The translations under genes and the position numbers were made by a program. A DNA stretch of 9,242 bases from an uncultured Acidimicrobiaceae bacterium (lineage in GTDB: Bacteria; Actinomycetota; Acidimicrobiia; Acidimicrobiales; MedAcidi-G1): the NCBI GenBank assembly GCA_913054115.1, contig CAJXIS010000064.1, forward strand, positions 1 to 9,242, in the 5' to 3' direction. Of this stretch, positions 7,067 to 9,242 are shown in pieces. Under the pieces are notes generated by a model. It did no database searches. It worked only from the letters and a program-made list of their open reading frames with translations, and was not told the DNA's origin. The first letter of the stretch is position 1, and each line of letters starts with the position of its first letter.

Positions 7067-8026
7067 CTAGAAGTAGACGATCGCTTCCGCGTTGGCGGCC
7101 GCCTCGTCGAGGTCGGCGGTCCATGCGCCCGTGGAAAGATACTTCCATCCGGCGTCGCTGGCGACGAACACGATGACGGCCCGCTCGTCGTCGCCGAGGC
7201 GTTCGGCCACCTTGAGGGCGCCGGCCAGGGCGGCCCCTGCCGAGATGCCGGCGAAGATGCCGCACTCGTCGGCCAGGCGCCGGGTGCACTCGAGGGACTC
7301 ACGTGGCCGGACGATGCGCTTGCCGTCGAGCAGTTCGTTGCCACCCCACTTCTCGAAGATCGGCGGGATGAAACCGTCGTCGAGGCTGCGCAGGCCCTGG
7401 ACCAGCTCGCCGGACGGCGGCTCGACGGCCAGCACCTGCACCCCTGGACGCTGTTCCCTGAGGTAGGTGCCGACCCCCATCAGGGTGCCGCTGGTGCCGA
7501 GTCCGGCGACGAAGTGGGTGATGTCGGGGACGTCGCGCAGGATCTCGGGGCCGGTGGTCTCGTAGTGGGCCCGGGGGTTGGCCTCGTTGGCGTATTGGTA
7601 GAGGAAGACCCATTCGGGGTTCTCGTCGGCGAGCTGCCGTGCCAGCCGGACGGCACCGTTCGAGCCCTCGGAACCGGGCGAAGGGATGATCTCGGCGCCG
7701 AACACCTCGAGCATCTGCCGTCGCTCGATGGAGACGTTCTCGGGGAGCACGATCTTGATCGGGTAGCCGCGGAGCCGGGCGATCATCGCCAGGGCGATGC
7801 CGGTGTTGCCCGACGAGGGTTCGATGATCGTGCGGCCGGGCACGAGCGTTCCGTCGGCCTCGGCCTCTTCGATCATCGCCTTGGCGATGCGGTCCTTCAC
7901 GGAGCCCGCTGGATTCTGGCCCTCGAGCTTGACGATGATCCGGGCGCCGGGATGGGGGCTGAGCGCGCTGACATCGACCATCGGTGTGTCACCGATCAGG
8001 TCGAGCACCGAGGAGTGGACGGTCAT
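7067..8026 (-). CDS. cysM: Cysteine synthase CysM, O-phosphoserine-type (mycobacterial CysM-like)
   Basis: A fold type II PLP enzyme that makes cysteine. In M. tuberculosis, CysM uses O-phosphoserine and the thiocarboxylated carrier CysO rather than O-acetylserine and sulfide. From ATG 8026 the product is 319 aa (323 in M. tuberculosis), beginning MTVHSSVLDLIGDTP. The PLP lysine is Lys44 in NPAGSVKDR. The substrate loop is EPSSGNTG (69-76) and the phosphate-binding glycine loop is GLGTSGTLMG (175-184). Arg213 in GLRSLDDGF aligns with M. tuberculosis Arg220, which recognises the phosphoserine phosphate, whereas the Arg211 position is proline (Pro204). SDAGWKYLSTGAW and the C-terminal tail also match. 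The frame extends to a TTG at 8056, but the ATG fits the family better; GGAG lies 11 nt upstream of it. mec precedes it, as in mycobacteria, but cysO does not. Confidence 0.93.
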   Translation of the reverse strand: MTVHSSVLDLIGDTPMVDVSALSPHPGARIIVKLEGQNPAGSVKDRIAKAMIEEAEADGTLVPGRTIIEPSSGNTGIALAMIARLRGYPIKIVLPENVSIERRQMLEVFGAEIIPSPGSEGSNGAVRLARQLADENPEWVFLYQYANEANPRAHYETTGPEILRDVPDITHFVAGLGTSGTLMGVGTYLREQRPGVQVLAVEPPSGELVQGLRSLDDGFIPPIFEKWGGNELLDGKRIVRPRESLECTRRLADECGIFAGISAGAALAGALKVAERLGDDERAVIVFVASDAGWKYLSTGAWTADLDEAAANAEAIVYF

Positions 8027-8079
8027 GGCAGGCAGGGCTCCGGTAGTTCGATTCAACGGGAGTTCTGGAAATCCGACTT

Positions 8080-8106
8080 GAATTCCGACTGAACTAGTCG
8101 GGATTC
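8080..8106 (-). promoter_or_regulatory. 27-bp inverted repeat between mec and cysM (possible operator or mRNA hairpin)
   Basis: On the plus strand, arm 8080-8090 (GAATTCCGACT) and arm 8096-8106 (AGTCGGGATTC) are complementary at 10 of 11 positions around a 5-bp spacer. The outer edge touches the mec stop codon (8106-8108). An extra half-site, TCCGACT, lies at 8072-8078, exactly 12 bp from the one at 8084-8090. The 49-bp spacer is visibly more AT-rich than its surroundings. No T-run follows, so it is not a classical intrinsic terminator. A dimeric repressor/activator site controlling cysM, or an mRNA structure between the two cistrons, would both fit. Confidence 0.55.
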
Positions 8107-8624
8107 TAGCCGGGCTCTACGTCGACCGGCACTACGTCAACCAGCGCTTCCTCGACCGGCACTTCATCGACCAACGCTTGATCGACCGGCCCCACATCGA
8201 CGCTCACCTCGGTGATGGCGCCATCGAGGATCCGGTAGGCGCGCAATGACGGATCCGGATGTTCGAGCGAGACGATGATGTACGTGTACACCCCGAACGG
8301 ATCGAAGCGGGCGGCATCGGCCACGTCGGTGGGCGACGGATACGCGGGCGTGTGGGTGTGGCTGTGCATCACGCCAACCAGCACGGCTCCCGCCTCGTCG
8401 GCAGAGCCCTCGACCTCGAGCATCTCCTGCCCATCGAGGAGGTACAGCGTGCTCGATGCAGCGGTGTTGCGCATCGGGAAGAAGCGGTCCACGGACGGAC
8501 CTCTCGCCTGATCCTCGACGCTCCCGGCGAACAGCCCGCATGCCTCGAACGGCACACCGGCGAGCGCATGGGCGACCATGGCTGCGTGGGCGGCGTCGGT
8601 GATGCGCAGTCGTTCGCCGGACAT
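8106..8624 (-). CDS. mec: JAMM/MPN+ zinc metalloprotease, Mec family, with repeat tail
   Basis: In M. tuberculosis, Mec cleaves the newly formed cysteine from the CysO-cysteine adduct made by CysM. This protein is 172 aa. Glu27 in FEACG is the catalytic glutamate. The JAMM motif HxHx7Sxxxx is complete: His87, His89, Ser97 and Asp100 in a run starting VMHSHTHTPAYPSPTD. The core ends near SLRAYRILDGAITEVSV (126-142), where mycobacterial Mec (about 146 aa) also nearly ends. Here about 30 further residues follow, made of 10-residue repeats rich in Val, Pro, Asp and Glu. The ATG at 8624 has no ribosome binding site but has a -10-like TAGCCT 7 nt upstream. It is the first gene of a leftward operon with cysM, rph and rdgB. 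Its usual substrate carrier CysO is not encoded in the window, so another ubiquitin-like carrier may serve. Confidence 0.9.
   Translation of the reverse strand: MSGERLRITDAAHAAMVAHALAGVPFEACGLFAGSVEDQARGPSVDRFFPMRNTAASSTLYLLDGQEMLEVEGSADEAGAVLVGVMHSHTHTPAYPSPTDVADAARFDPFGVYTYIIVSLEHPDPSLRAYRILDGAITEVSVDVGPVDQALVDEVPVEEALVDVVPVDVEPG
8122..8211 (-). repeat. Three 30-bp imperfect tandem repeats at the 3' end of mec
   Basis: The plus-strand motif TCGACCGGC recurs at 8122, 8152 and 8182, exactly 30 bp apart. Units one and two agree at 24 of 30 positions, and units two and three at about 20 of 30 (counted by eye). The period is a whole number of codons. It encodes VDVGPVDQAL, VDEVPVEEAL and VDVVPVDVEP in the Mec tail. 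Confidence 0.8.
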
Positions 8625-8631
8625 GGGAGCG

Positions 8632-8637
8632 AGGCTA
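8632..8637 (-). promoter_or_regulatory. Putative -10 box (TAGCCT) for leaderless mec operon
   Basis: On the minus strand TAGCCT ends 7 nt before the mec ATG at 8624, with only CGCTCCC between. This is the spacing of a leaderless start. No clear -35 is visible; the region where it should lie overlaps the smpB -10 on the other strand. Confidence 0.45.
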
Positions 8638-8656
8638 ACCCCGCGACCCCCACCGG

Positions 8657-8662
8657 TACGCT
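8657..8662 (+). promoter_or_regulatory. Putative -10 box (TACGCT) for leaderless smpB
   Basis: TACGCT fits TANNNT and lies 6 nt before the smpB ATG, with no ribosome binding site between. It supports the chosen start and a leaderless message. The mec and smpB promoters are back to back within 44 bp, so the two operons may compete for RNA polymerase. Confidence 0.45.
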
Positions 8663-8668
8663 CGCCGC

Positions 8669-9214
8669 ATGGGCGCGAACCCCCCGCAGAAGGCCTCCAA
8701 GCAGAGGGCCGCCGGCCAGAAGTCCGGCAGCAACAAGCAGGCCGACTCGCGCGATCGGACCGTCGCCACCAACCGTCAGGCCCGGCGCAACTACGAGGTT
8801 CTCGACACCTGGGAGGCCGGCCTGGTGCTCCGTGGCGGTGAGGTCAAGTCGCTGCGTGCGTCCAAGGTGCAGATCGCCGAGGCGTTCGGCCGCTTCGAAG
8901 GCGGCGAACTCTGGTTGCTGGGCCTGCACATCTCGCCCTGGTCGACCAGTGGATCCGTCGAGACATCCGGCCACGACCCCGACCGTCCCAAGAAGCTGCT
9001 CCTCCACCGCTCCGAGATCCGCCGCATGCACGACCGCGTCCAGCGGGAGGGGCTCACGCTGGTCCCCCTTTCGCTCTATTTCTCCAACGGTCGGGCGAAG
9101 GTCGAGCTGGCACTGGCCCGTGGCCGGGGCCACGCCGACAAGCGCCAGGCGATCGCCGAGCGGGAGGCCTCGCGGGAGGCCGACCGTGCCATTGCCCGGA
9201 ACAGGCGGCGCTGA
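8669..9214 (+). CDS. smpB: SsrA-binding protein SmpB
   Basis: SmpB binds tmRNA and delivers it to stalled ribosomes for trans-translation. The product is 181 aa, about 20 longer than M. tuberculosis SmpB. The extra length is a Lys/Gln/Ser/Asn-rich, probably disordered N terminus (1-28). The core begins with VATNRQARRNYEV (32-44), followed by WEAGLVLRGGEVKSLR, the tmRNA-binding OB-fold signature. GELWLLGLHISPW and KKLLLHRSEI follow, then LVPLSLYFSNGRAKVELALARGR. The basic C-terminal tail (DKRQAIAEREASREADRAIARNRRR region), which enters the ribosomal A site and mRNA channel, is complete. The start ATG 8669 is supported by the adjacent TACGCT -10 box. ssrA (tmRNA) is often nearby but is not seen in the 28 bp left. 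Its known partner in quality control, ClpP, is also in this window. Confidence 0.96.
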   Translation: MGANPPQKASKQRAAGQKSGSNKQADSRDRTVATNRQARRNYEVLDTWEAGLVLRGGEVKSLRASKVQIAEAFGRFEGGELWLLGLHISPWSTSGSVETSGHDPDRPKKLLLHRSEIRRMHDRVQREGLTLVPLSLYFSNGRAKVELALARGRGHADKRQAIAEREASREADRAIARNRRR

Positions 9215-9242
9215 GCAGCGCACGCCATCGGCCGCAGGTCCG

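Noticed and set aside
6288..7289. Longer N-terminal form of RNase PH starting at 7289
   Set aside because: The extra 94 residues overlap cysM, are Arg-rich and not RNase PH-like, and the GAGGAA ribosome binding site points to ATG 7007.
8027..8056. TTG start for cysM adding ten residues
   Set aside because: The family begins close to the ATG-encoded MTVHSSVLDLIGDTP, and the extension lacks conservation. It remains possible but is less likely.
6962..8092. Plus-strand open frame opposite cysM (about 376 codons)
   Set aside because: Antisense to cysM with complete catalytic motifs. The translation is low-complexity Gly/Val/Asp/Glu.
9215..9242. Start of an ssrA (tmRNA) gene after smpB
   Set aside because: Only 28 bases remain and they do not show the tmRNA 5' acceptor sequence that I would expect.

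Overview
This is a compact, GC-rich chromosomal window with strongly G/C-biased third codon positions and almost no spare DNA (no gap over 100 bases). The mec-cysM-rph-rdgB order, the mycobacterial-type CysM and Mec, and the repeated placement of a TANNNT -10 box 6-7 nt before an ATG (leaderless transcription) point to an actinobacterium. A marine or environmental Acidimicrobiia-like lineage is my best guess; that placement is inference, not proof. Apart from aceK, nothing looks recently acquired: there is no IS element, phage gene or CRISPR array, and codon use is uniform by eye.

Plus strand, 1-5673. The window opens inside aceK (isocitrate dehydrogenase kinase/phosphatase). It is linked through a 14-codon reading frame, with ATGA and GTGA overlaps at its two ends, to rpe (ribulose-phosphate 3-epimerase). 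Next come clpP, a tRNA-Leu(UAG), and a large soluble protein with three PAS-like domains plus GGDEF and EAL domains. The GTG at the head of that last gene lies one base after the tRNA 3' end.

Minus strand, 8624-5689 (transcribed right to left). mec (JAMM metalloprotease), cysM (O-phosphoserine-type cysteine synthase), rph (RNase PH) and rdgB (XTP/dITP pyrophosphatase) form a likely operon. It resembles the Mycobacterium tuberculosis mec-cysO-cysM...rph-rdgB neighbourhood, but the sulfur-carrier gene cysO is absent between mec and cysM. In its place is a 27-bp near-perfect inverted repeat. Mec also carries an unusual C-terminal tail made of 10-residue repeats. rdgB converges on the GGDEF-EAL gene with only 15 bp between stop codons.

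Plus strand, 8669-9214. smpB (trans-translation) diverges from mec across 44 bp that hold two back-to-back leaderless-type promoters.

The genes are mostly housekeeping: carbon flux (aceK, rpe), protein quality control (clpP, smpB), RNA and nucleotide hygiene (tRNA, rph, rdgB), cysteine synthesis (mec, cysM) and c-di-GMP signalling. The points most worth a second look are AceK in an actinobacterial context, the missing cysO, the mec-cysM inverted repeat, the tRNA/GGDEF-EAL junction, and the tiny frame coupling aceK to rpe. I saw no convincing wholly new multi-gene system.
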